From Marivita sp. (lineage in GTDB: Bacteria > Pseudomonadota > Alphaproteobacteria > Rhodobacterales > Rhodobacteraceae): a stretch of 64,000 nt of DNA. The stretch spans positions 1-64,000 of the forward strand of contig NZ_JAIPUT010000012.1 of assembly GCF_020055635.1 (NCBI RefSeq). The letters are read 5' to 3'. Below are positions 18,136 through 27,483 of this stretch, one piece after another (position 1 is the stretch's first letter; every line of letters starts with the position of its first letter). Under the pieces are notes generated by a model that saw nothing but the letters and a program-made list of their open reading frames with translations, made no database searches and was not told where the DNA came from. The position numbers and the translations under genes are program-made.

Positions 18136-19110
18136 ATGTCTGTTCTCGTCACCGGCGGCTGCGGCTACATCGGTAGCCACATGGTCTGGGCGCTTCTTGA
18201 TCAGCAGGAAGACGTCATCGTGATCGACAACCTGGTCACCGGCAATCGGGATGCCATTCCGCCGAAGGTCACGCTCTTCGAGGCGAGCCTTCAGGACCGC
18301 CGCGTGCTCGACGGAATCTTCGATGCCCATGACATCACCGATGTGCTGCATTTCGCAGGTTCGACATCGGTGCCTGAATCCGTGGGCAACCCCCTCGCCT
18401 ATTATCGCAACAACACCGCCAATTCGCTCAATCTGCTCGAGGCGATGACCGGCGCGGGCACCGAGCGCATCGTGTTTTCCTCGACCGCGGCAGTCTACAA
18501 GCCCGGCGCCAAGTCCGCCGTCGGCGAAAGCGATCTGATCGACCCGGCGTCGCCTTACGGCGCGTCCAAGCTGATGACTGAACGGATGATCGCGGACGGC
18601 GCCTCTGCCGGACAGGTCCGGGCGGGTGTGCTGCGCTATTTCAATGTCGCGGGCGCCGATCCGGAAGGCCGCACCGGACAGTCGACCCCGAATGCATCGC
18701 ACCTGATCAAGGTCGCCTGCGAAGCGGCCACAGGTCAGCGCGACAACGTCAAGGTGTTCGGAACCGACTGGCCGACACATGACGGCACCGGAGTGCGCGA
18801 TTACATCCACGTCACCGATCTGATCGAAGCGCATCTGCTGATGCTGGACCATCTGCGCCGGGGCGGCGATTCCCTGACGCTGAACTGCGGCTACGGGCGT
18901 GGATTCTCGGTGCGCGAAGTTCTGCAGGCCGTCGAGAGCAAGAGCAATGCGCGGATCGACGTGATCGAAAGCGACAGGCGCCCCGGCGATGTCGGCGAAC
19001 TGATCGCGCGCGCCGACAGGCTGCGGGATCAGCTGGGTTGGACGCCCCGCCATCAGGACATCGATACGATCGTGGGGCATGCGCTGGATTGGGAGCGGCG
19101 GCGCATGTGA
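18136..19110 (+). CDS. galE: UDP-glucose 4-epimerase
   Basis: The enzyme interconverts UDP-glucose and UDP-galactose, supplying galactose for the polysaccharide (ExoB role in rhizobia). The 324-residue extended SDR protein has the NAD-binding T-G-G-C-G-Y-I-G-S at residues 6-14. The catalytic Ser lies in F-S-S-T-A-A-V-Y and the Tyr/Lys pair in Y-G-A-S-K. Substrate-domain motifs include R-Y-F-N-V-A-G-A-D-P and VRDYIHVTDL. AAAGGAGAG precedes the ATG. It lies 40 bp behind the GT4 gene in the same direction. Confidence 0.93.
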   Translation: MSVLVTGGCGYIGSHMVWALLDQQEDVIVIDNLVTGNRDAIPPKVTLFEASLQDRRVLDGIFDAHDITDVLHFAGSTSVPESVGNPLAYYRNNTANSLNLLEAMTGAGTERIVFSSTAAVYKPGAKSAVGESDLIDPASPYGASKLMTERMIADGASAGQVRAGVLRYFNVAGADPEGRTGQSTPNASHLIKVACEAATGQRDNVKVFGTDWPTHDGTGVRDYIHVTDLIEAHLLMLDHLRRGGDSLTLNCGYGRGFSVREVLQAVESKSNARIDVIESDRRPGDVGELIARADRLRDQLGWTPRHQDIDTIVGHALDWERRRM

Positions 19111-19264
19111 CGCCACGTTCCACCGTAATAAACCCGGATCGGCCCTGCGTTAATCCGGAGTGAAAAGACCGACAAGAGTGTGACCATGGCTAAAATTATT
19201 CCTGCGAAATCAGATTGTCCCTTTACGGAGGGCCCCTACGTTTCGTATCGCGGAAGGGCCGAAA

Positions 19265-19600
19265 ATGGTTCGGCGCACAGAAAGGACAACCGCGATCTTG
19301 GGTCTGGCCGCCATTATCGTGCTGGCGTTTCTCGCTGGCGCCCTGATGGGACTGGTGCTTCGGCTACCGGGGTTTGCGGCGCTGCTTGTGGGATTTGTGC
19401 TGCTGACGTTGGGTCTCTGGGTCATGGCGCCCGAACGCGGGCCTTCGACGGTAGATTTTGTCCTGTCCCTTGTGTTCCTGCAAATCGGCTATCTCGTCGG
19501 CTCCCTGATCGAGGCAGCGTATCTGAGCAAGCAATCGCCGTCACGACAGCAGAAACCGGCGAAACCGGTTTCCCGAGAAAGCAGTTTCTGGCTGAAGTAG
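19265..19600 (+). CDS. Small integral membrane protein of unknown function
   Basis: The 111-residue product has three likely membrane helices (about residues 10-32, 35-53 and 63-88) and a basic cytoplasmic tail. GGAAGGG stands 7 nt before the ATG. An overlapping frame beginning at 19180 was rejected because its residues are not membrane- or domain-like. Position between galE and an ExoL-like transferase suggests a role in exopolysaccharide synthesis or export, but I recognise no family. Comparable small membrane proteins occur in other exo loci. Confidence 0.65.
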   Translation: MVRRTERTTAILGLAAIIVLAFLAGALMGLVLRLPGFAALLVGFVLLTLGLWVMAPERGPSTVDFVLSLVFLQIGYLVGSLIEAAYLSKQSPSRQQKPAKPVSRESSFWLK

Positions 19601-19676
19601 CGCCTGCTGCATCCGCACGCCCTGACACGGTCTCGCAATCCCGCATTTCGCGCCCGGCCCTTTGCGGAGCGATGTC

Positions 19677-20849
19677 GTGACCACCGTGGGCATCCTCGCG
19701 CATGATCTTTCCGACCCGGCCGTGGCGCGCCGGGTGAAGATGCTCAAGGCGGGCGGCGGCACCGTTCGGGTCGCGGGCTTCATCCGTGGCACGGTGTCCA
19801 AGGCGCGTCTGCCGCTGGGCTGCGTGCTTGGTCTGGGCCGCACGCGTGACGGGCGGCTTGTGCAGCGCGGCCTGTCGGTTCTGCAGGTGCTGTCCTTCCG
19901 CATGGGCGCGCTGAAACGGTACATGCAGGGCTGTGACGTGCTGATCGCGCGGAACCTCGAAATGCTGACCATCGCGGCGCTGCTGGCGCGACGCCTGGTG
20001 CCGAAGCCCCGGCTGGTCTATGAATGCCTTGATATTCACCGCTTGCTGACCGAGCAAAGCGTTGCGGGCCGCGCCATCCGCAGGATCGAGGCGCTTGCCG
20101 GCCGGGACGTTGAACTGGTGATCACCAGTTCCCCGGCCTTCGTCGAAAACCATCTCGACAAGGGCGTCTTTGCGGGACGTTCGCTCGTGGTCGAAAACAA
20201 GGTGACCGCGTTCGAAGACACCGCCATGGTACATGCGGTGCATACCTTCCCCGGCCCACCATGGCGGATCGGATGGTTCGGAAACCTGCGCTGCCGCCGT
20301 TCGCTGGACGTGCTGAAGGAACTGGCCCGTATTGGTGGCGGAGAGATCGAGATCATCCTGCGCGGGCGCCCGTCCCCGGCGATCTTTCCCGATCTCGATC
20401 GGGAACTGGCGGGACTGTCGCATATCCGCTTCGAGGGGCCTTACGATGCCACCCGCGACTTGCCGAGGATCTACGGCGAGGTGCATTATTCCTGGTGCAT
20501 CGACTATTACGAGGAAGAGGGCAATTCGCGCTGGCTGCTGCCGAACCGGCTTTATGAAAGCGCCTTTCACAACACCGTACCGATTGCCCTGCAAGACAAC
20601 GAGACCGGACGCTTCCTGAGCCGGATCGGTGCTGGTGTGCTGTTGAAGGACACGAGTCCCGACCTTCTTCTCGAAGTCTTCAAGACGTTTCAGCCCGAGC
20701 ATTACACCGAGCAGATCGCGCAGCTTGAAGCGGTGCCCCGATCGACATGGGCCACCGATGTCGAGGAATGCCGCACGCTTGTCAGCGCCCTGACGGTACC
20801 TTCCCCGGCGACCCTCCGATCCATCAGCGAGACCGGGTATGGAACATAG
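19677..20849 (+). CDS. Glycosyltransferase, ExoL-like
   Basis: The 390-residue protein starts with a segment resembling rhizobial ExoL, H-D-L-S-D-P-A-V-x-R-R-V-x-M-L-x-x-G-G. ExoL adds a glucose during succinoglycan octasaccharide assembly. It is GT-B-like: a central G-W-F-G-N-L-R and a late N-R-L-Y-E-S motif fit a donor-binding half. The GTG at 19677 is preferred because CGGAG lies 8 nt upstream; TTG 19662 is the alternative. The 3' end overlaps the start of the ExoA-like gene by 11 nt. The ExoL link is from memory of the family and is moderate; glycosyltransferase is firm. Confidence 0.82.
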   Translation: MTTVGILAHDLSDPAVARRVKMLKAGGGTVRVAGFIRGTVSKARLPLGCVLGLGRTRDGRLVQRGLSVLQVLSFRMGALKRYMQGCDVLIARNLEMLTIAALLARRLVPKPRLVYECLDIHRLLTEQSVAGRAIRRIEALAGRDVELVITSSPAFVENHLDKGVFAGRSLVVENKVTAFEDTAMVHAVHTFPGPPWRIGWFGNLRCRRSLDVLKELARIGGGEIEIILRGRPSPAIFPDLDRELAGLSHIRFEGPYDATRDLPRIYGEVHYSWCIDYYEEEGNSRWLLPNRLYESAFHNTVPIALQDNETGRFLSRIGAGVLLKDTSPDLLLEVFKTFQPEHYTEQIAQLEAVPRSTWATDVEECRTLVSALTVPSPATLRSISETGYGT

Positions 20850-21894
20850 CGCACAGACCGACCGTGTCCTGATCGTCGTCCCCACACTGAACGAAGTCGA
20901 CTGGATCGAGACGGTGATGGACACGCTTCTTGAAGATGCCCCGCGCGACACGCGGCTGGTGGTCGCCGATGGCGGCAGCACCGACGGCACCCGCGAGGTT
21001 GTCCGGCGCTATGCCGCGCGCAACGAGACCGTGACCCTGATGCACAACGACGCCCGCATCCAGAGCGCCGGGATCAACAGGGCCGTACAGACCGAAGCGC
21101 GGGATGCGGACTTCCTGCTGCGCGCGGATGCCCATGCCGCCTACCCGCCCGGCTACTGCCGGGTCCTGCTCGACGAGATCCGTGCAACTGACAGCGCCTC
21201 GGTCACCGTGGCGATGCGGACCGTGCCGAAAGGCGGGTTCTCGACCGGTGTGGCTGCGGCACAGAACAGTTTTCTTGGCACGGGCGGATCGGCGCATCGC
21301 ACCGGCGCCGGCGTCAACCGGTTCGTCGAACACGGGCACCACGCAATCATGCGGGTGGACGCCTTCAGTGACGTCGGCGGCTATGATGCCGGGCAAAGCC
21401 ACAACGAGGACGCCGAACTCGACCACCGGCTCCGCAAGGCCGGGCACCGGATCTGGCTGACCGGTCGCACCGATCTCGAATATGTGCCCCGGCGCACGCC
21501 GGAGGCGCTGTTCCGGCAGTATTTCGCATATGGGCGCGGTCGGGCGATGACGGTCGAGAAACACCGCGTGCGGCTGCGCCTGCGCCAGATGGCGCCACTG
21601 GCCGTCGCCCCGGCAGTGTTTCAGGCGCTCATCGGCTTGATCCTCGCGCCGCTCGCGGTCGAATGGCTGCTCCTGGGCCTGCCTGCGCTGCTCTGGGCCA
21701 CCATCTGCCTGGTCTATGGCGCCATCGCGGCGCTGCGGGCCGGCGATCCGGCCGTCGCCTTGGCCGGACCTGCGGCCATGGTCATGCATTTCGCGTGGAG
21801 TACCGGGTTCCTGACGCACCGGGTCCGTTCTGCGCTCGCGTCGGGATCCGCGCGCGCGCGTCTGGGCGGCAAGGCCGCAAGGAGGCCGGAATGA
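20839..21894 (+). CDS. exoA: Glycosyltransferase family 2, ExoA-like
   Basis: This 351-residue protein has the GT2 start L-I-V-V-P-T-L-N-E, then V-A-D-G-G-S-T-D-G-T and L-R-A-D-A-H-A-A-Y-P-P as the DxD region. Two to four C-terminal membrane segments (about residues 250-325) anchor it to the inner membrane. ExoA in Sinorhizobium adds the first glucose to the lipid-linked galactose. The order of motifs, the G-G-x-A-H-R segment and the membrane tail match that family. It overlaps the previous gene by 11 nt and the next by ATGA, so all are one operon. Confidence 0.85.
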   Translation: MEHSAQTDRVLIVVPTLNEVDWIETVMDTLLEDAPRDTRLVVADGGSTDGTREVVRRYAARNETVTLMHNDARIQSAGINRAVQTEARDADFLLRADAHAAYPPGYCRVLLDEIRATDSASVTVAMRTVPKGGFSTGVAAAQNSFLGTGGSAHRTGAGVNRFVEHGHHAIMRVDAFSDVGGYDAGQSHNEDAELDHRLRKAGHRIWLTGRTDLEYVPRRTPEALFRQYFAYGRGRAMTVEKHRVRLRLRQMAPLAVAPAVFQALIGLILAPLAVEWLLLGLPALLWATICLVYGAIAALRAGDPAVALAGPAAMVMHFAWSTGFLTHRVRSALASGSARARLGGKAARRPE

Positions 21895-23123
21895 CCGATC
21901 CCGTTCACGCCCCCCGTCCCGCGCCGCTGTTCCGCGGGCGTCTGGACTCCGTCCTCGGTTGGTTGCACTGGCAGCGCAAACGGTTCCCCCAGCGGCTCAT
22001 CTCGCTTGGCGTGCCCCCGGCGCTGTTCGGATGGCGGCCGATCCCGCACATCTCGCCACAAACCCATGTCGCCGAGTTTGGCCAGGCAGGCGATTTCGAG
22101 ATCCTGGAGCCCGAGGAAACCCGAGCCAACTTCCTGCCGGCCAATATCGAGGATTGCGCCGCGCTGAACCCGGATGCGGGCTGGTGGGGCTATTCGATGC
22201 GCGATGTGCCGACCCGCAGAAGCGCCGCGATTGCCCTTGCGACCCTGTCGAATGTGCGCGTCCTGTCGTTTCTCGACGGACCGAAACGGAATTTCACACC
22301 GGCCATCCTCGACGCGCGCAACCGGGCTGTCGAATTCCCGCAGGTGCGGTTCCGGCCCGGCCACGCCGAGCTGATGCGCCGATCCGTGCCAAGGATGCAG
22401 GTCTCGGACGCGGTCTGGTTTCTCGAACGGGTGTACGACAATCATTCGCACTGGCTGACGGCGCATCTGCCGAAATTGCTGCTGCTCAAGAAATTGGGGC
22501 TGCTGGATCGCACGATCATGCCGGCACAGCGCAGCGCCGCGATGGATGCGTCTCTGGCGATGATCGGCATCGACCCCACGAAGATGCTGCAATACGAGAC
22601 CGGTACGGTGCTCGAGGTTGACCGGTTGACGGTACCTGTCACCGACCGGTTCGATCCGCGCCTGCTGCGCCCCGTGCGCGAGGCCTGCGCCCGGCATGAC
22701 CCGGACGGTCCGTCGGCGCGTGTGTTCATCAGCCGCGCCCGTGCGCGCGGTCGGAAACTGTTGAACGAGGATGCGCTGTGGCCAAGGCTCGAGGCGCTGG
22801 GGTTCCAACGGGTCTTCATGGAGGACCTGGATTTTCCGGAACAGGTGCGCCTGATGCAGCAGACCTCGATCATCGTGGCACCGCACGGGGCCGGACTGAC
22901 CAACATGATGTTCTGCCCCGAGGGCGCCGACATCGTGGAACTGGCCGACCCGGATTATCCGAATCCGAATTTCTATGCTCTGGCCGCCGCGATGGGCCAT
23001 CGCTACTGGCTGATCGATGCGCAGGCCACCGGGCGCGGGCACGCGCTTGAAAAAGACCTGACGGTCGATCCCGACAGCGTGATCGGGGTGCTCGACCGCG
23101 TTCTGGCCGCGCAGGTATCGTGA
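21891..23123 (+). CDS. Glycosyltransferase family 61 protein
   Basis: The 410-residue protein carries GT61 (DUF563) features: N-H-x-H-W-x-x-x-x-L-P-K-L near the middle, a S-R-A-R-A-R-G-R-K-L-L-N-E motif, and V-A-P-H-G-A-G-L-T-N-M-M-F followed by E-G-A-D-I-V-E-L. Bacterial GT61 members occur in capsule and exopolysaccharide loci; donor unknown (xylosyl or other sugars in eukaryotes). The ATG at 21891 overlaps the ExoA-like stop; a GGAGG-containing site precedes it. The longer open frame upstream is a shadow of the exoA gene. Confidence 0.85.
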   Translation: MTDPVHAPRPAPLFRGRLDSVLGWLHWQRKRFPQRLISLGVPPALFGWRPIPHISPQTHVAEFGQAGDFEILEPEETRANFLPANIEDCAALNPDAGWWGYSMRDVPTRRSAAIALATLSNVRVLSFLDGPKRNFTPAILDARNRAVEFPQVRFRPGHAELMRRSVPRMQVSDAVWFLERVYDNHSHWLTAHLPKLLLLKKLGLLDRTIMPAQRSAAMDASLAMIGIDPTKMLQYETGTVLEVDRLTVPVTDRFDPRLLRPVREACARHDPDGPSARVFISRARARGRKLLNEDALWPRLEALGFQRVFMEDLDFPEQVRLMQQTSIIVAPHGAGLTNMMFCPEGADIVELADPDYPNPNFYALAAAMGHRYWLIDAQATGRGHALEKDLTVDPDSVIGVLDRVLAAQVS

Positions 23124-25021
23124 TGCGTGTCTCGGTCATCATGCCCTGCTACAACGCGGCGGACTGGATCGGCGTGGCGCTGCGGTCGCTCTTGAACCAG
23201 ACCGTCCTGCCGCATGAAATCATCGTGGTCGATGACGGCTCCGACGATGAAAGCGCCGAGATCGCCGAGTCGTTCGGGGCGCCGGTGCGGGTGCTGCGCG
23301 TACCCAACGGCGGTGCGGCCCGCGCCCGCAAGACGGGGGTCGCCGAGGCTTCGGGTGACGCGCTGATGTTCATGGATGCCGATGACCTGATCGCGCCTGA
23401 CAGTCTTGCCGCGCTGGCCGGCTGCCTGTCGGCCCATCCCGGCCAGATCGCTTTGACGCCGTGGTATCGCTATGAACAGGTCAATGGCGCCGTCTGGTTG
23501 CCCCGGCCGGCGTCCTGCCCGCCCCGGCGCCCCGAGCATGACGATCTGCAAGCCTGGCTCTCGGGGTGGTATCATCCGCCCTGCGCCGTGCTGTGGTCGC
23601 GGGCAGCCTACGAACGCTCCGGCGGCTGGGACGAAGACCTGGCCGTCAACCAGGATGGCGACATCATGATGCGCGGCCTCGTGCGCGGCAACCGGCTGGT
23701 GCTGACGAGGACCGGCGCGGCCTTCTACAGACGGCTGCCGGGGGAAACCGCAACGGTCAGCGGCGGCAGATCGACCCGCAAGGGTGTGCAGTCGCGGCTC
23801 AGGGTGCTGGACCGCATCACCGGCATGCTGGAAGAGGAGCATCGCACGCCGTTCTACGCAAACGAACTGCGCCTTGCCTACAAGGACGTGAAGGACAGCT
23901 GCCCGTCGGAATTCGGGGATCTGCGCACATGGGCCGATGGCGCTCTTTACGCCCTGCCTCGCCGGCGCGCCGCCAAGGCGCGCAGCGCCGGGCTGCCGAT
24001 CTGCGATCAGACGATCCGACCGTCGGCGGACACCCTGCCGCGGCCCATCCTTGCCACATCGCCTGCGGTGTCGGTGGTGATCCCGACATGGAACCGGGCA
24101 GAGATTGCCCTGCGCGCCGTCAACAGTGTGCTGGAGCAGAGCTTTCGCGATCTCGAACTGATCGTCGTCGATGACGCCTCGACGGACGACACCGTCGAAC
24201 GCCTGCGCGCGGTGACCGACACCCGCCTGCGGATCGTGCGCCAGAGCGTCAATCAAGGCGTGGCCGCCGCGCGCAACCGCGGGCTTGCAGAGGCCCGCGC
24301 GCCGCTTGTCGCCTTTCTCGATTCCGACGATCTGTGGCGGCCCGACAAGCTTGAACGCCAGGTCGCTGCCATGCAGGCCGCCTCGCCAAGGGTCGGCATC
24401 CTTTATTGCGGGATCGAGAACCGCGCCCCCGACACGCGGGATCGATGGCCCCCCGTGGCGCGTGGTCCGGTTTTCGAAGCGATGCTGGAAAAGAACCTGC
24501 TTCACGGCCTGCCATCAACGGGCCTGTTTCGCCGCGAGGTTTTCGACATGGTCGGCGGGTTCGACACGAGCTTTCCGGCAATCGAGGATTTCGAGATGTG
24601 GCTCCGCATCACGCGCTTCTGGGAGGTCGATTTCGTGCCCGAAACCCTGGCAAGCTATTACGATGGCAAGGACACAGACACCGCCGGTCTGCGCCGGTCG
24701 CGCAACCTTGTGGCCAACAACGCGGCGCGGGACATGTTCCACCAACGATACGCGCGCGACATGCGGGCCGCGTCGGTCGAACATGAATTCCTCCTGGAAT
24801 CCGCCCGCCGTCGCGCAGAGGAAGGCGGGTTGGCAAGATGGCGTGCCGCGCGGTCTGTCCTCAAGGCAATCCGGTACCGGCCCCAGGCATCGAAACTCTA
24901 TGCCTGGTTGCCGCTCATCCTGATGAAGCCGCAGCTTCGGGACCGCATCGTTGACAGGATACGCGCCCTGCGCCACCCGGCGGCCTTTGAACGACCGGAC
25001 AAGAGCGCCGATGCAAATTGA
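23123..25021 (+). CDS. Two-domain glycosyltransferase family 2 protein
   Basis: The 632-residue protein fuses two GT-A domains. Domain 1 (about 1-240) has V-S-V-I-M-P-C-Y-N-A, V-V-D-D-G-S-D-D and M-D-A-D-D. Domain 2 (about 313-540) has V-S-V-V-I-P-T-W-N-R-A, V-V-D-D-A-S-T-D-D and L-D-S-D-D. Each half could add one sugar of the repeat unit, as in hyaluronan- or chondroitin-type double transferases, or one may be regulatory. Its ATG overlaps the preceding TGA (TGATG). It overlaps the polymerase gene that follows by 11 nt. Confidence 0.9.
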   Translation: MRVSVIMPCYNAADWIGVALRSLLNQTVLPHEIIVVDDGSDDESAEIAESFGAPVRVLRVPNGGAARARKTGVAEASGDALMFMDADDLIAPDSLAALAGCLSAHPGQIALTPWYRYEQVNGAVWLPRPASCPPRRPEHDDLQAWLSGWYHPPCAVLWSRAAYERSGGWDEDLAVNQDGDIMMRGLVRGNRLVLTRTGAAFYRRLPGETATVSGGRSTRKGVQSRLRVLDRITGMLEEEHRTPFYANELRLAYKDVKDSCPSEFGDLRTWADGALYALPRRRAAKARSAGLPICDQTIRPSADTLPRPILATSPAVSVVIPTWNRAEIALRAVNSVLEQSFRDLELIVVDDASTDDTVERLRAVTDTRLRIVRQSVNQGVAAARNRGLAEARAPLVAFLDSDDLWRPDKLERQVAAMQAASPRVGILYCGIENRAPDTRDRWPPVARGPVFEAMLEKNLLHGLPSTGLFRREVFDMVGGFDTSFPAIEDFEMWLRITRFWEVDFVPETLASYYDGKDTDTAGLRRSRNLVANNAARDMFHQRYARDMRAASVEHEFLLESARRRAEEGGLARWRAARSVLKAIRYRPQASKLYAWLPLILMKPQLRDRIVDRIRALRHPAAFERPDKSADAN

Positions 25022-26282
25022 TCCCGGCCGATATCTCGATCCCGACAGGAACGCGATCACGATGATCCCGGCGATAGCCCTGTCGATGATGGTGTTTGCC
25101 TATTCCGTCATTTTCGGGCCGATCTCGGTCCTGATGTTCTATGGCTTCTGGTTGCCCGCGTTCCTCTTGCGGCCGCAATTGCTGCTGCGCCAGAGCGGGC
25201 TTGTCATCGTGCTTCTGCTGATCCCCTTCGTGGCGACGCTGTCGATGTTCTGGTCGCAGGCCCCGTCCACGACGATGCGGGCCGGTATCCAGTACGGAAC
25301 CACCGTGTTCTGCGGGCTTGTCGCGGCACGGCTGGTCTCGGTGTCCAATCTCATGGTCGGCGGATTGCTCGGTGGCCTGCTGGTCCTGCTCTACTCGTGG
25401 TTCAACGGCTCATCCGCCTATGACGTGGTCGACGGGACCTATACCTTCGTCGGCGCCTTCGGATCGAAGAACCAGCTGGGCTATTTCGCGTCGCTGACGA
25501 TCCTGTTCGCAATCGGTGTCGGCATCATTTTTCGCGCGATCTGGGGCCTGCGTCTGCTGGCGGCTCTCATCGGGCTTTTTGCAGCGCAGGTGTTGCTGAT
25601 GTCGGATTCCGCGACCTCGGTGTTGACCCTTCTCTTCGCCATCGGCATCGTCTTCATCGCGCGGGGCCTGTTCGCCCTGCCCGAGGCATTGCGCCGCCTG
25701 ACGATCCTGGTCCTGATGGCACTGGGGCTGGCGATCGCGCTGTCGGCCGTGCAGCTGGGCGCCTTCGATGCCATCCTGAGCGCGTTCAACAAGGATCCGA
25801 CCCTGACAGGGCGGACCTACCTGTGGAACCGGGGCATCACCATTGGCGGCGAGAACCCCTTTCTCGGCTTGGGCTACAACGCGTTCTGGATCCACGACCA
25901 CCCCCCGGCCGAGGAATTGTGGCGCGAATTCTACATCACGGGACGCACCGGGTTTCATTTCCACAACACGTTGATCGAGGCCTATGTCGGGCTCGGCATG
26001 CTCGGGGTGGCGATTATGGGCCTGTTGACGCTGTCGCTTCTGGTGTTTCCCATCCGGGTGATGATGAACCGCCACGCGACCGGTGGTGCGATCATGTGTG
26101 CAGGGCTGTCGCTGCTCTTTCTGGTGCGCTCCACCGTCGAGATCGACTATTTCACGCCCTACACGGCGGGCTCGTTCCTGGTGCCCTTCCTGCTGCTGAA
26201 GATGTCGGACAGCCGACGCCTGGAAAAGACGCTCAAGCGCAAACCCGCGCAGCCGAACCAACCGCGCATCGTCGCGGTCTGA
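25011..26282 (+). CDS. O-antigen ligase/polymerase family protein (Wzy/ExoQ-like)
   Basis: The 423-residue inner-membrane protein has about ten hydrophobic segments. A large periplasmic loop near residues 265-330 contains T-L-T-G-R-T-x-L-W and H-N-T-L-I-E-A-Y-V-G-L-G, the hallmark of the Wzy_C/O-antigen ligase family. In this setting it most likely joins lipid-linked repeat units into polymer, the role of ExoQ. The start at 25011 overlaps the end of the previous gene. It is the last gene of this plus-strand run and converges on a minus-strand glycosyltransferase. Confidence 0.88.
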   Translation: MQIDPGRYLDPDRNAITMIPAIALSMMVFAYSVIFGPISVLMFYGFWLPAFLLRPQLLLRQSGLVIVLLLIPFVATLSMFWSQAPSTTMRAGIQYGTTVFCGLVAARLVSVSNLMVGGLLGGLLVLLYSWFNGSSAYDVVDGTYTFVGAFGSKNQLGYFASLTILFAIGVGIIFRAIWGLRLLAALIGLFAAQVLLMSDSATSVLTLLFAIGIVFIARGLFALPEALRRLTILVLMALGLAIALSAVQLGAFDAILSAFNKDPTLTGRTYLWNRGITIGGENPFLGLGYNAFWIHDHPPAEELWREFYITGRTGFHFHNTLIEAYVGLGMLGVAIMGLLTLSLLVFPIRVMMNRHATGGAIMCAGLSLLFLVRSTVEIDYFTPYTAGSFLVPFLLLKMSDSRRLEKTLKRKPAQPNQPRIVAV

Positions 26283-26297
26283 TCCCGAGGCGCCGGG

Positions 26298-27416
26298 TCA
26301 CGCCATGTGCTTTTTCCAGTAAAGCCGTCCCATCGCGGCGCGGGCGGCAACCTCGGGCCACAGCACCGGCCCGGCAAGGCGCATGGCCTCGCCCATGCGT
26401 CCCAGCCGCAGCAGCCGCGCCGCCGTGGCCGCGCGCATCTTCGCCAACTCGCGCAGATTGCCGTCGGGCAAAGTGACCGGCGCGGCAAAGGCCTCGGCCA
26501 TGAAGCAGCAATCCTCGTGGGTGACTTCGTAGGGGCGGTATCCGGCAAGCTCCATCAACTTGGCCGCCACGGCCAGCCGCAACCAACGGGCCTCCTCGTC
26601 TGTCAGGTTCAGATCCGCGAGGGCCGAGCCGGTCATCGCCTCCAGCGACTCCGACGCGCGCCAGGCCGTAGCCTGCGCATGGTCGAAGGACAGGTCGGGC
26701 TTGCCGCCTGCCCGGCGCTGTGCCGACAGGGCCGCCAGTTGCGAAAAGACCGCCATCGTCCGCCCGTTCCGGATCGAGGCGCTGGAAATGCTTGCGGCAT
26801 GCATGCGGTACTTGCCGATCACGTCCGGCAAATTTGCCAGCCGACCAAGTTCGGCGAGGCGCCAGTAGAGATCGGCATCCTCGGCATTGTGAAACGCCCG
26901 GTAGCCCGCCACCTGTTCAAGACTGGCGCGCCGGACAAACAGGAAGGGATGCGTCAGTTTCGGCTCCTGCGCCGGTGCCCACAAGAAATCGGCCGTCGCC
27001 TCCTGCGGCGGGCGATGGACGCGGCCGGTCGGTACGCCCTGCCCGTCGATCTCGGTATGGGCGCCGGACAGCGCGACGATGTCGGGGGCCTTCCGCAGAC
27101 AGGCGATCTGCTTTTCGAACCGGTCCGGTTCGCAGATGTCGTCGGCATCCATGCGCGCGACATACTCTGCCGAGCACAGCGCCAGACCGGCGTTCAGGGC
27201 CGACACGATCCCGCCGTTTTCCTTCTGCTCCAAGTGTACGCGGGCATCGGTTCGGGCGACATCCCGCACGATGTCTGCCGTGCAATCCGTGCTGCCATCG
27301 TCAATGACGATCACCCGCAGATTCCCGTTGGTCTGAGAAAGAACAGACGTCACTGCAACCAACAGCGTCGCTTCGGCGTTGTAGGCCGGTAGGATGATGT
27401 CGACTTCAGCTGGCAT
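26298..27416 (-). CDS. Glycosyltransferase family 2
   Basis: The 372-residue protein has V-D-I-I-L-P-A-Y-N-A-E at its start, V-I-D-D-G-S-T-D-C-T and R-M-D-A-D-D as the metal site, typical of GT-A inverting transferases. The last 120 residues contain no known domain. It is monocistronic and antisense to the operons on both sides, with only 15 bp to the polymerase gene end and 67 bp to the ExoP-like start. Its upstream promoter region is therefore shared with exoP. Specificity unknown. Confidence 0.88.
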   Translation of the reverse strand: MPAEVDIILPAYNAEATLLVAVTSVLSQTNGNLRVIVIDDGSTDCTADIVRDVARTDARVHLEQKENGGIVSALNAGLALCSAEYVARMDADDICEPDRFEKQIACLRKAPDIVALSGAHTEIDGQGVPTGRVHRPPQEATADFLWAPAQEPKLTHPFLFVRRASLEQVAGYRAFHNAEDADLYWRLAELGRLANLPDVIGKYRMHAASISSASIRNGRTMAVFSQLAALSAQRRAGGKPDLSFDHAQATAWRASESLEAMTGSALADLNLTDEEARWLRLAVAAKLMELAGYRPYEVTHEDCCFMAEAFAAPVTLPDGNLRELAKMRAATAARLLRLGRMGEAMRLAGPVLWPEVAARAAMGRLYWKKHMA

Positions 27417-27483
27417 CGAGACAAAACCGGATTTTCAAGGGTCCATACATGACAAACAATACTCTAGGGCAGCGGTACGCTTG

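Noticed and set aside
19180-19680. Alternative frame over the small membrane protein
   Set aside because: Its residues are neither membrane- nor domain-like, whereas the chosen frame has three hydrophobic segments and a good ribosome site.
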